Assembly: GCA_914767885.1 (NCBI GenBank)
Contig: CAJZBQ010000043.1
Location: forward strand, 496,001 to 560,000
DNA from: Blepharisma stoltei
Lineage: Eukaryota; Ciliophora; Heterotrichea; Heterotrichida; Blepharismidae
Reading direction: 5' to 3'
DNA: 64,000 nt
Part shown: one piece after another, positions 52,796 to 63,440 of the stretch
Layout of the letters: the number at the start of each line of letters is the position of its first letter
How positions within the stretch are numbered: the stretch's first letter is position 1
Notes under the pieces: generated by a model
Databases searched by the model: none
Seen by the model: the letters and a program-made list of their open reading frames with translations, nothing else
Told to the model about the DNA's origin: nothing
Program-made: the position numbers and the translations under genes

Positions 52796-53421
52796 TATTA
52801 CGTCACAAGTTAGATACAAAATGGAATTCTTATGAGCGCATCTTATTAGGGAATGATATATAATGTAGGGTTTAAATGAACTATTTAATTATTAAAATCA
52901 TCTATTCTAATTTATATTAAATTCTTATAAAAAAATTATAAAGCTCTATATATAAAATTTTAGAAAATAAAGAAAAAATTATTGTGGTGAAACTATATCG
53001 GAATTAATTTTAATCAATTAGATGATAAGTATTGGTAGGCAAGGGAAATAAAAATACATTATTTTTTTAATATGTAAACTATTTATTTTTCATAATCTAA
53101 AAATATTTTTTCTTGGTTAATATTTATTGATATTTTAATCAATCTTGACTCTATTTATATATAAGAGATGCAAAAAGTCATTTATATTTTTGAAGCTAAT
53201 TTTTTTTATAGCATATTATTAGTTGATTATTTATATTTAAATAAGTCAATTAAACATTATTCTTACGAATTAGGGTCATATGAGCAAAAAATAATTGATA
53301 AAAAAACATTCGAAAGCTGAATGGTCATACAAGGACTGTCTTAAGATTTTATAGCCAAAATAAAGATTTTAATTAAGGCAAAAAAAATTACCTTAAGTCA
53401 ATAATTTGTTTTTGGGATATT
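52796..53421. other. Gene-free AT-rich interval, about 625 bp
   Basis: No frame, terminus or RNA gene seen. Confidence 0.4.
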
Positions 53422-54404
53422 TAACGATGACCCCCCCCCTCAATCTTCATGTCTATTGCAACAAAAATGCAATTTTTTAATATAAAATTTTATATAAAAA
53501 ACATAATAATTTTCATGTCTCTTGCAACAAATTATATATAAAAAAAAATAATAATTTTCATGTCTCTTGCAACAAATTATATATATTAAAATGGCGATAC
53601 GTGTCAGCCTGCCCTCTTGGCGCAGCATTCCAGACCTTATGGCTAATGCGAACTGGGACGGACCCCGAGCTGAGAATCAGACGCAGGCTCAAGAAGTGTA
53701 TATCCGGGCAGGTTTTGGCTGCTTTCCTGTGGTTGGAAATAGATGCGCTCAACAACGTCCTTTTGATCCGAGGACCCATGGGCATTCCTCTACCGAGAAA
53801 CTGGGGTTTTTGCCCAGGCCACAGGGGAACAGTCTTTTGAGTGTAGCTGTAGAAGGAAGGTACTTTGACACCCGATAGACTCTAAGGAGCTGATCCTTGG
53901 AATCAAGCTACTCCAATTTCCCGTAGCAGGGACGCAGAAATCCATAAGCTGCCCACTCAAGGCTGAAGCCGCAAGGCAAAGAGGAGACAGAAGGTACCGG
54001 AATGGCACTCGTAAGAGGAATAGACTCTCTGGCTGGAGTCGAAAAGCTGTAGAATCTTACGTACTGGAGGTCCTAGATGACTGCGTCATCAATATGGCTA
54101 GTACCTGTCTGTAATAATCCTAATCCTCTTGCAGCAAATTTTTAGATGCGCATCTTAAATTTTTCTGTACTTTTTAGCTAGATAAGTTTAATAAAATGGC
54201 GAGCAATGACAATAGCCGTCCAAATCTCGATGAGAAGGTCATTGACACGCTACAGCAGCGCTGTTTTATGGGGTTTTTGAGAAACTCACCTAGAGAAAAA
54301 TGCATTAATTCTTTTTATAACAATTTTGTGTTGCAGTAGGCATGAAAATTTTTTTCGAAAAATTTTGTTGCAGTAGACATGAAGATTGAGGGGGGTCATC
54401 GTTA
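53422..54404. mobile_element. Family-C MITE, about 980 bp including a nested SINE-like element
   Basis: The terminal inverted repeat is TTAACGATGACCCCCC then CTCAATCTTCATGTCTA, flanked by TTA. Two more direct copies of TTCATGTCTCTTGCAACAAA lie inside the left end, and the right end has an inner direct copy (GTTGCAGTAGGCATGAAAAT). Confidence 0.85.
53579..54126 (+). mobile_element. SINE-like element (family S1) nested in the family-C MITE, about 548 bp
   Basis: Flanked by TCTTGCAACAAATT (53565-53578) and TCTTGCAGCAAATT (54127-54140). The 5' end is TTAAAATGGCGATACGTG and the tail TAATAATCCTAATCC. Closely related to the element at 58843. Confidence 0.88.
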
Positions 54405-54636
54405 TATAAAACATTTATCGATAGCAATAAATCTAAAAGATTTCAGAGCTATGACATTATTTATTTGTAAATTATATTTTTAATGCAAAATTTAAATGCT
54501 TCTAAATGAAAATCATTTTAAAAATCTAAAATAATAAAATTTGTTATGATAATGTGATAAAATGAATAAAGCGGGCATTATTAATATTAGCAATTAGTTC
54601 TTTTTCACAAGATAGCTATAATTTATTAAAAGTACT

Positions 54637-55536
54637 CTAATAATCTACTAAAAATTCAGATGGTGAATCAATTTCATCTCTAAATTCACTACTATCATAA
54701 GAAGAAAAAGAATTTTTTCTTTCACCATCTTCATAAGTTAATGTGCTTTCCTCGCTATAAAAGCCATTACCTTCCCCAATCTCTCCGCCGCTCTCAATTC
54801 TAATCGTTCCTAATAGCTCATTTGCTTCAAGCCCAGCCCTTTCGCCTTTTCTAATAATACTTTTCCACCTATTTTTTACACTATTTTCAGTTCTTCCTTG
54901 CAATTCCTTTGAAATCTGGCTCCACTTGCTTCCAATTTCTTGTTGTCTTTTCAAAATATACATGTCTTCGTCAGCAGTCCACCCTCCTTTTTTCAATGAT
55001 GGATTTAGATGGTTTCCTCATCTTTCCCTGCATTGTTTTCCATGCCTTATTAATTTTCCATGATACATTAAATCATTTAACTCTTTAGAAATTGCTGTTC
55101 ATTTTTTTGTGCCTCGCTTTTTAACAAGTTCCATCAGCACTTGGTCTTCTTTTTCAGTCCAAGATTGCCTTTGTACGTTAATTTCACTTATTTCTGGTCT
55201 ACAAACAGGTATAAATTTTTTGGTAGAATCATCAACTTTACAAGGGACCATTCATACATCATTATAGCTCAGGAGCGATTTTTGATCTCCTTGAGCTCGG
55301 GAAATGCTTGAAAACTCCCTGAGTTGGGTTTTCAAATCAAGCTGACGAACCAGCTCAGGAAGTTGCAAATAAACTTGATGTAAAGCATCTTCAAACTCCC
55401 CGAGTTAGTTCGGATAAAAACTAAATCGGAAGTTTCCAAGCATTCTTCTAGCCCAGGTCGATCAAAATCACTCCTGAGCTATATCGACTTCATATGCAGC
55501 GTTGTGGATGCCCATTTTCCTTCCTTTAGTCTCCAT
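54637..55536 (-). CDS. R2R3-MYB DNA-binding protein
   Basis: 226 residues after one 219-bp IES. Repeat 1 (SWTEKEDQVLMELVKKRG ... QCRERWGNHLNPSL) and repeat 2 (GGWTADEDMYILKRQQEIGS ... NSVKNRWKSIIRK) carry the spaced Trp residues, several encoded by TGA. An acidic Ser/Glu-rich C-terminus may be an activation region. R2R3-MYBs are sequence-specific transcription factors. Start METKGRK. Confidence 0.88.
55263..55483. mobile_element. Family-E MITE-type IES in the MYB gene, 219 bp
   Basis: The terminal inverted repeat is TAGCTCAGGAGCGATTTTTG at the left and CACTCCTGAGCTA at the right. Inner segments also contain CCTGAG/CTCAGG pairs. Joining gives NAAYEVDNDVWMVPCKVD. Confidence 0.85.
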
Positions 55537-55586
55537 TTCATTTATATCTTATATATTTATTAACTGGATAAATTACTGATTAATTT

Positions 55587-58328
55587 TTAATATTCACTTT
55601 CGTTTGTAAATGTATATAAATATTCTTGAAACTGATCAAAATGAATTTTCCCATCCTCTGTTACATGTAGGTTATTTACCACCCCAATTAGTTCGGAGCA
55701 AATGCATTAGAAAAATACCCATTTTTAGGAAAATTAATACACTTGGCTACCGAGCATAATATCAGACTCTCTTTAATTTAGAATTATTTCCGTCTAAAAA
55801 TTAAATTATATTTATCATTTCAAATCTGGATTATTTTGAATCAGAAATATATTGAATATATATAAATTTTTAAATAACAAATTTAATCCCCATTAGTGAA
55901 CAAAAATTATTGCTCGCTAGCCAAGGGGAATTTTAGAAACTCTTTAAGCAGGCCTTCATTAATATTTGTGTCCCCTGAAAACCATTCCCTAACTCCCCCC
56001 CCTCCGTGAGTGAACAAAAAAATTTTGTTCACTCACGGAGGGGGGTTTAATTTTTTTTTTTAAAAAATTTATATATAAATTTTATAAAAAATATTTATTT
56101 TCGAAATTTAAAAAAATCCTAATTCGCAAAAATTGGAAAGCAAAAATTAATTTAATTTATAAAATTTATGTTTTAAAAAGCAATTCGTTTAAAATTAAAC
56201 AGAATTAGCTCTAGATTTCATTATACTAATTATCATTTATGTATCAAATTTTTTTCCATAAAAAATTTTTCTATTAAAAAAAATTTTTGTTCACTCACGG
56301 AGGGGGGGTTTTTGGGCAAAAAATAGGGATTTTTCTAATGGTTTTGTTCACTCACGGAAGGGGGGGAGTAAGTTCGTTAACTTCAAGATACCCAGATCCG
56401 TCTTTATCGAAAATCATAAATGTTTTTTCAAGATTTGTCTTGGTTATCATTTTTCTTTTTTCTACTGTAGCTCTTAAAAATTCAGTATAGTCTATAACAC
56501 CATTATTATCTGTATCTACAAACTCCATAATTCTATTAGCCTCAAGTCTGGCATCTTCATCAGTCATAGTTTCTTTAAAATGTGTATAAAGCTCCTCTTT
56601 TGAAATTACTCCATCGCCGTTAATATCCATTGAGCTGAATATGGCTTCCTGAGCTTTAAGCTCACTTGGCTTCATTAATTGGCTTAAAATAAATGTCTGA
56701 ATTGCTTGCTTCAATTTAGAAGCTCTCCGCAGTCGGTTTATGTGAAAAATGCTGTGTCGGATATCTTCTTTGTTTTCATTAGAATTATGATGATAAGTGC
56801 ACCATGGATGCATGAAGGCTTGAGATGCGTTTAATCTTTTATCTACATCTTTAACAAGCAATTTTCTTATTAAATCTTTAGCCTCTTCAGAAATATTATT
56901 CCAGCGTTCTCCATCTAAGCTGAATTTCCCTTTTTTAATGAGTTTTATAATTTCAGCATCATTTCAGGCATCAAATGGTGAGGTTCCAGAGAGAAGTATA
57001 CAAATATATTATATATAAGCATGCTTAAGATTAGTAAAATAGTAATCGAAATTCAAAAAAATCAAGAATATATATAAAATTACTCCACAACTTCATATAT
57101 CGCATTTTTCATTATAATTTTTATCAAAAACCTCAGGAGCCATATATAAAGTAGTCCCATATGACCCAGTGATTTGGGTGTTAATTTCATAAAATGTGGC
57201 ATTATCAAAGTCTATGATTTTGATTTGAAGGTCGCCTTCGTTACCATCTGCTTCGTCAACTATCACCACATTTTCTGGCTTCATATCTCTATGGATAACC
57301 CCTCTGCTATGTAAGTAACTTAGACCAGAAAATACTTGGCTCATGATTTTTGCAGCCTGCTTTTCCGTAAATACTAATAACTGTGAAACTTTATCTTTTC
57401 TTACTTACTTAATTATCTGGTGTTTAAGGTGTCTAGTGCCGCAGCCCAAAAGGGCCTATGGCAAAACTGATGACGTAGGCGAGCCATCTTGGCACGGGTC
57501 AGCCCCGTCCAAGCCTTCTATCAACTCCTGCTTCACCGGCCTTGCTGCACGTCTCACCCGGCGCGTTGCCGTCGCCCTTGTCGCTCGACTCAGCTCCTGC
57601 GCGTGTTCCGCCTAAGGGTCATCCTCCCGTGGGGATGTGCTGAGAGGTAAAAGCCCGAAATCTTGAGTGGACTGAGGAGTGGTTCCTCTGGTTATCTCCA
57701 GAGTTAAACCGCTATTGCTGTCCAGAAGTCTTCGAGTGAAAACCTAACCCTATAAATAAAATTCCATGAGGGAGAGAAAATTAGCAGAGCTAATTTCTCT
57801 CGAACCGAATGCCATTTTATTTATGTGAAACTTTATCAAATAAATCGCCTCCTTTACAATACTCCATGACTATATAAAAGTTGGATCTATCTTCAAAATA
57901 TTCAAAAGTTTTTATATTTAATAGCAAGAAAAATCCAATTTTGCTGGGCAGCCTACCTATTTTAAATAGAATAAAATATTTCTGTCTATCATAAACTAGC
58001 CTTATTATTCTTTAAAGAATAAAATATTTGGATGGTCTAAAGTCTTTAAGATTTCCACTTCACGGAAAACACTGCGGCTGTCTACCTCTGCTTTATTAAG
58101 CCCAGCTTTAGAAATAATTTTTACAGCTCTTGTATCACCTGTTCTTAAATCAGTACAGAGTCGAATCTCCCCTAAAGCTCCAGACCCAAGTGGATCAGGG
58201 CTAAGTTTATAGATCGAATAAAAAGACCTGCTATTTTCCTGCACAAAATTCCCAGGTGCCAGTACATCCACATTTCTTGGCCTCGTTGTTTCTAAAGCCT
58301 TATGCCCTGAGCTACATATGCTTCCCAT
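55587..58328 (-). CDS. Calcium-dependent protein kinase (CDPK) with four EF-hands
   Basis: Five insertions removed; six pieces total 494 codons plus stop, the usual CDPK size. N-terminus MGSICSSG (myristoylation, palmitoylation). Kinase motifs: GSGALGEIRLC, AVKIISK, VIHRDMKPENVVI, IIDFDNATF (DFD instead of DFG), TLYMAPEV, KCDIWSCGVILYILLSG. Autoinhibitory junction (about 320-350), then EF-hands with loops DINGDGVISKEE, DTDNNGVIDYTE, DKDGSGYLEVNE and a degenerate fourth (VTEDGKIHFDQF). Ca2+ binding relieves autoinhibition; the N-terminus suggests membrane attachment. Confidence 0.94.
55677..55935. mobile_element. Degenerate family-A IES in the last EF-hand of CDPK, 257 bp
   Basis: Left end TTACCACCCCAATTAG with GCATTAGAAAAATACCC inside; right end GCTCGCTAGCCAAGGGGAA. 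Joining gives LLKEFLNNLHVTEDG. Confidence 0.82.
55990..56370. mobile_element. Canonical family-A IES in the CDPK EF-hand region, 379 bp
   Basis: Flanked by TAA. Hairpin end left (CTCCGTGAGTGAAC / GTTCACTCACGGAG), tandem-repeat end right. Joining gives YLEVNELREWFSGDT. Confidence 0.92.
56997..57070. other. Short IES in the CDPK kinase domain, 72 bp
   Basis: AT-rich. Joining TA to TA gives GVILYILLSGTSPFDAW. Confidence 0.85.
57396..57823 (-). mobile_element. SINE-like element (family S3, reverse) in CDPK, 428 bp
   Basis: Flanked by TGTGAAACTTTATC (57382-57395 and 57824-57837). Read on the minus strand it begins ATAAATAAAATGGCATTC, shares GATAACCAGAGG with the 20967 element and ends in AGTAAGTAAG. 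Joining gives GDLFDKVSQLLVFTEKQ. Confidence 0.92.
57899..58007. other. Short IES near the start of the CDPK gene, 107 bp
   Basis: GAATA repeated at both junctions in the minus strand. Joining gives NILFFKEYFEDRSNFY. Confidence 0.88.
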
Positions 58329-58351
58329 ATTGCTGATATTTTTTAATATTC

Positions 58352-58621
58352 ATGGAGGATTCTTTTAATAAGCAAGTCAAACTGATGATTGATGCCACAA
58401 AATGCCATGAGGAATTTCAAGCTTATGATAACTGCATGAGTAAATCTAAAAAGAAATCAGAAGTCAAGAAATGTAAAGAGCTTTATAAGGTTTATCAGTT
58501 TTGCATTACAAAAAGAGAAGATGATAGATTGCATGTGTCAGATGATTGGGCAAAGTTTAAGGCTAAGTGGGGGCATTTACCGAATGAGCCGAGCCCTGAA
58601 GTTCCAAATAAAAAAGAGTAA
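58352..58621 (+). CDS. Twin CX9C (CHCH-type) small mitochondrial protein
   Basis: 89 residues. Two CX9C motifs (CHEEFQAYDNC and CKELYKVYQFC) lie about 14 residues apart, the signature of intermembrane-space proteins imported by the Mia40 pathway, often cytochrome oxidase assembly factors. Which member it is cannot be told. It is divergent from CDPK with only 23 bp between ATGs. Confidence 0.8.
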   Translation: MEDSFNKQVKLMIDATKCHEEFQAYDNCMSKSKKKSEVKKCKELYKVYQFCITKREDDRLHVSDDWAKFKAKWGHLPNEPSPEVPNKKE

Positions 58622-58842
58622 TTTAAATAAGTAAGAATATTACAAAGTTTATTAATGCATAAGTTCAGCTGAATTTTAATTGAGGGAATGTTAGTAAGAC
58701 TTTATTATAGCTGAAAATGCTATTGTGTATGTATTTTTACTTCAAGAATAATCAAAAATGTGTTTTAATAATCATATTAGGAGATATAAATTGACGCATT
58801 AAATTGAGAAATTACAATATAAATCACCATATATTATCAAAA

Positions 58843-59299
58843 TAAATACATTAAAATGGCGACACGTGCCAACCTGCCCTCTTGACGCAATAGTCCAGGC
58901 CTTATGGCTACGGAGAACTGGGACGGACTCGGGTCAAGAATCAAGTGCAGGATCGAGAGATGTGTATCCGGATAGGTTTTGGCTACTTTCCTGTGGTTGA
59001 AAATGGAGGTGCTCAACAACGGCCTTTGGATCTGAGGATTCATGGGTATTCCTCTACCGAGAAACTGGGGGTTTCGACACAGGCCACGGGGAGTAGTCTT
59101 TGTTCTGCAGCTGTTGGAGGAATGCATTTGGCACCCGACAGACTCCAAGAATCTTTGGAATTAAGCTACTTCAATCGCCGCAGCAGAAATCCATAAGCTG
59201 CCCGCTCAAGACTGAAGCCACAAGGCAAGGAGGAGGTACGGGAGGCCTTAGTGACTGCGTCGCCAATATGGATAACGCCAGACTTTAATAATCCTAATC
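58843..59299 (+). mobile_element. SINE-like element (family S1), intergenic, about 457 bp
   Basis: Flanked by TTATCAAAA (about 58834 and 59300). The 5' end is TTAAAATGGCGACACGTG, the 3' tail TAATAATCCTAATC. Closest to the element at 53579. It has no long reading frame of its own. Confidence 0.82.
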
Positions 59300-59504
59300 T
59301 TATCAAAAAAATAATCAAAATTAAAAGAACAAAAATTTAGCTTTTCTCAAGAATAAAAAGTACTGTGAAATGATTAAAGGTATTGGATACAAAATCATTT
59401 ATCCTAATGATGGCATTCGTTTAGTTATTTATATTTCGCCTAGTGGGAATATTTAATTGAAGTCTTATTTTTAATCAACTTGATTACTTTTAATATACAC
59501 ATAA

Positions 59505-60760
59505 ATGGACAAAACTGGCAAGATCAACAAGAAACGTCTTGATGATGATTCTGAAGACAGCTATTACGAAGTCCAGCTAGAAGACATAATAACACAGGCG
59601 AAGCCTGAGGACCAAATTTCAAGAAGCTCATTAAGCATATACTCATTTGTCAAGTTTCTCCATTCATTTTGTTCATGCTTAAAAGTATCCACAAAAAAGC
59701 CTCAAAAAATAACAGAAAAGTTTGTTTTACTCCCACCAAAAGATTTTCAGTCAAAAATAGCCAAAACCCTTGTGTTAGATTTGGATGAAACCTTAGTGCA
59801 TAGCTCATTAAAACCTGTCAACAATCCAGATATGGTTATTCAAATAGAAGTTGAAGGAATAACAAGCTTGATTTATGTCAAGATTCGGCCAGGAGTTTCT
59901 GAATTTTTGGCTAACTCCCCCCCTCCGTGTGTGAACAAAATATAAATTTTATAACAAAAATTTTTTTCGAAATTTTAAAAAAAAAATCCTAATTTGCAAA
60001 AAATTGGGAAGCAAATATTTAATTTAATTTATAAAATTTATGTTTTAAAACGCAATTTGTTTAAATTAAATAGAATTAGCTCGAGATTTCATTTCTAATT
60101 ATCACTTATATATCAATTTTTTTTTCATAAAAATTTTTTTCTATTAAAAAATTTTTGTTCACTCACGGAGGGTGTTTTTTTGGGCAAAAAATAGGGATTT
60201 TTCTAATGGTTTTGTTCACTCAAGGAGGGGGGAGTAAGGTATCAAGGCTCTATGAAATTGTGCTGTTTACTGCAAGCTTATCTAAATATGCAAACCCAGT
60301 GATAAACAAGCTAGATCCAGATAATTATATAAGCTCAAGGCTGTTTCGTGAAAATTGCGTCATATATAATGGAAATTATGTGAAGAATTTAAGCCAGCTG
60401 GGAAGGAATGTAAAAGATGTAGTTATTGTGGATAACTCTCCGATTGCATATTCCATGCATCCAAATAATGCTGTTCCAATCAAATCATGGTTTGATGACG
60501 AATATGATAAAGAACTTGGGAAAATTATTCCAATTTTGGAAAGTTTATCAAGAGTTGAAGATATTCCTTCAGTGATTCAAGATTTGAATCAGAGAAAAAT
60601 AAAGCTAAGCCCGAAAAATATTTTGAATTTGCCGAAAACTGTCCAGCAGCAAGTCGAACTTTCTGGACCAAAAACATACAGAGAAGAAGAAAGAAGCTTC
60701 TTCAATTCCCCAATGTATAAATCGACTTCTGAAAAAGTGTTCAGATTTGAAACTAACTAA
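59505..60760 (+). CDS. SCP/FCP1-type CTD-like phosphatase
   Basis: 310 residues after one 323-bp IES. The catalytic DxDxT is in LVLDLDETLVHSS, followed by VKIRPGVSEFLAKVSRLYEIVLFTAS, KLDPDNYISSRLFRENC, YVKNLSQLGRNVKDVVIVDNSP and the FDDEYDKEL region, in the order of small CTD phosphatases (HAD fold). These remove phosphate from Ser in the RNA polymerase II tail or SMADs. N-terminal 90 residues are acidic and may anchor or regulate (CSCLK could be palmitoylated). Confidence 0.92.
59912..60236. mobile_element. Family-A IES in the SCP-type phosphatase gene, 323 bp
   Basis: Flanked by TAA. Left terminus CTCCCCCCCTCCGTGTGTG without the full hairpin; right end two direct copies of GTTCACTCAnGGAGG. 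Joining gives SEFLAKVSRLYEIV. Confidence 0.92.
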
Positions 60761-60862
60761 GCATTTATATAAAGTGCTTTTATTATAATCGAAAACCTAA
60801 AATGGTTTAAAATTAATATTTTTGGAGTTTTTTTAATAGTATTTCAGACATTTTTAATTTAA

Positions 60863-61390
60863 ATGATCACTCAACTTATTCATTCAGGCGCCAATTCGAT
60901 ACCACGGAGCAAAAGTATGCATGATGCCAAATATGCATCAATATTAACGCCGATTGGTAAAATTGGTATATCAGTTCTCAACTCAAAGCTGGAATCTATT
61001 TCATGGCTCTCAGAATCATCTCCACTGATAGAGCCTGATGACCAAAGTACTAAATATATTGCATCTGAGCTTTCAAATTATTTTATGAATCCTAATTATA
61101 GATTCAACGTTGACATGATGCTCGTAGGCACCCCATTCCAGAAACGAGTTTGGGAAGCTTTAATTAATATTCCTCCAGGACAGGTAATGACCTATGGAGA
61201 GCTCGCAAAACAACTTTCTACAAGTCCAAGAGCAGTTGGAGGTGCTTGCAAGGCAAATCCTATTCCAATTATTGTCCCATGCCATCGAGTTGTAGCTATG
61301 AACAGCCTTGGAGGCTTCTTTGGTGAGCAAAGCGGTCATATGATGGATATAAAAACCTGGCTGCTGAGGCATGAAGGAGCTAAACTTTAA
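60863..61390 (+). CDS. MGMT: Methylated-DNA-protein cysteine methyltransferase
   Basis: 175 residues. C-terminal domain with the helix-turn-helix (MTYGELAKQLSTSPRAVGGA) and active-site IIVPCHRVV, whose Cys accepts the alkyl group from O6-alkylguanine once. GTPFQKRVWEALINIPPGQV precedes it. The N-terminal domain is short. Intact, no insertion. Confidence 0.95.
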   Translation: MITQLIHSGANSIPRSKSMHDAKYASILTPIGKIGISVLNSKLESISWLSESSPLIEPDDQSTKYIASELSNYFMNPNYRFNVDMMLVGTPFQKRVWEALINIPPGQVMTYGELAKQLSTSPRAVGGACKANPIPIIVPCHRVVAMNSLGGFFGEQSGHMMDIKTWLLRHEGAKL

Positions 61391-61433
61391 ATTAAAATAA
61401 TCCTGCAGCAAATTTTCATATATTTTTATAAAA

Positions 61434-62578
61434 ATGATCAACTCTCCCACATCTCAAAAAGGTGTTACCATGGATTTCATCAAAGAAATCTCTGAAAAGG
61501 TTTCACGATTAAGGAATTTAAGTAACTCAAAAAGCATTGCTGCTTTGGAAGTACAAATAAAAGAATTATCAGATTCTAAAACTTCGATGTCAGGGTTCAC
61601 ATCTCGAGAGATTTCTTATTTGAATGAAAAAACTGACTCTTGTATTGAAGTGCCACCACCTAATGACTTGGAAGCAATGAGCGGATCAGGAATTCCTAAT
61701 GAATCACAGAAATAAAATGGTGAGGTTGGCAGAAATTGGCTTCAGATGCGCATTCCCTATGGAGAAGATAGAAACCATTCAGATGAAGCTGAAAGCAGGT
61801 CTTTTGAAGTCGACTTTCGGGCTTGGGGTGTCTTTCCGAAGAGGGAAGTTTTGTTTCTTCCCTGAAGGTTTTTCCTGCCTATGCACTCAGCGTAGGCCAC
61901 CTTTCTTGGAGTGAAAGTAGTCTGGCTAGTGGGGATCTCACTTATGGCCGTGCAAAATCTTAATCTTAATCTAATGATTCACTTAATATAACAATTAGCA
62001 GCTCTGATGCATTCTCTGATAAAGAATATGACCCAATAGGTGACCATGAAAAAATCAAAAAGCGGCATAAAGATCTTTGCAAAGCTGTAAAAGGACAGCT
62101 TAGCAATTTAAAAAAGAAAAGCGAAGAAAATATCAATAATACCAAGAAATTTAATAGCGAAATAGGATTTTATAAAGATCAACTGACTGATATGAAAAAA
62201 TCTGTTACTGATTTATTGGAAGAAGCTGAGCACACAAAGGAATATTTGAGTAGCTTAAGAGGGCATTTTGAATCAGTGACCGAAAATTTGCGAGATAAAG
62301 AAGAACTTAATAAAGAAGTAGAATTTGATATTAGCGATATAAAATCAAGCCCTCCTCCTGATCAAGCCAACATATTGGATATGATAAGACAGCTACAGGC
62401 AAAAACAAATCTTATGAAACAGAATATTTATTGTAAGGAAACCGAGCTTGTTTATCGAGAAGAAGAAAATAAAGAGCTCAAAGAGCTAATTGCAAGGCTT
62501 GGAAAGAGTTTAGTGGACACAGAGCCAAAACTAGAAGTTGAAGAGCAAAGTTCAAGCTGCCAATGCATTATAATTTAA
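61434..62578 (+). CDS. Coiled-coil CaaX-box protein, disrupted by a SINE-like element
   Basis: 289 residues after removal of the 263-bp insertion and one 12-bp repeat. Ser-rich N-terminus, then a long coiled coil (about 120-275, LLEEAEHTKEYLSSLRGHFE; EENKELKELIARLGKSLVD) and the C-terminal SSSCQCIII, where CIII fits a CaaX box. Related to the protein at 49446-50075. Confidence 0.78.
61708..61970 (+). mobile_element. SINE-like element (family S4), 263 bp, 12-bp target duplication
   Basis: Flanked by CTAATGAATCAC (61696-61707) and CTAATGATTCAC (61971-61982). The 5' end is AGAAATAAAATGGTGAGG and the tail repeated CTTAAT. Shares CCGAAGAGGGAAG with 42316 and CCCTATGGAG with 47408. Confidence 0.9.
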
Positions 62579-63440
62579 GATTAGCTTCATGTAATTTATA
62601 ATTATTTTATAATAAATATATAAATTTAAAATATTTTAAATAAACGAAGAATTAAAAAAATGAATTTAATTTGTTATTTCATATTATAGAAGTAAAGAAA
62701 TATTCAAGTAAGGTTTGCTTGCCCAGAAATATCACTAAAACAATTAATGCGAGTTCTTTTAAAAATAATATAATGAAATTAAAGATAAAGAACTTTAAAA
62801 CAAACATACCTAAGCAATTTAAAATATTGATTAAAATTTCTATATAAAAATTGAATATTTATTTCCCTTTATACAGCAAGCTTTAAAAGTTTAATTGCAG
62901 CATTTTTTATTAATTGAGAAAGGAAATAGAAAATTGCTTTATAAATTACTATAAAACTGATCAAAGATAAAAATCAAAACTAAATTAAGAAATAGCTCAT
63001 CTTTTAAAGCAAATTCATTCAATAAATAATTTAAAGAACTAAAACTTCGATAAATCTGAGATTATGACATGAGTCTGGATTTCTTTGAGTTTATTGAATA
63101 TATTTATAATTAAAATAAGCTTAGCCCGATATTTCAATAAATTTTCCTTATTTTCATTTGTTTATCTTTTTCTTAAATAATAAAATTTAAAACGCTTATT
63201 ATTTTATTCTTTTTATTGATCAGCTTCTTCCATTTTTGAAAACCATTTTCCCAAGCATCTTAAGAATAATGATAATTTTTTTAAGAATACGAAAGGTAAA
63301 TTTATTTTTATAATTTGCGAGGCTGCATCATAATTACCCTAAGCTTACTAACCTTAAATGAAATTTTTAATTTATTCAAAAAACTCTCCAAAGTTTTATT
63401 ACCTAATTTTCTATAACAGAATTGCAAAGATTTATTATGT
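62579..63440. other. Gene-free AT-rich interval, about 860 bp
   Basis: No frame, RNA gene or repeat terminus recognised. Confidence 0.4.
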
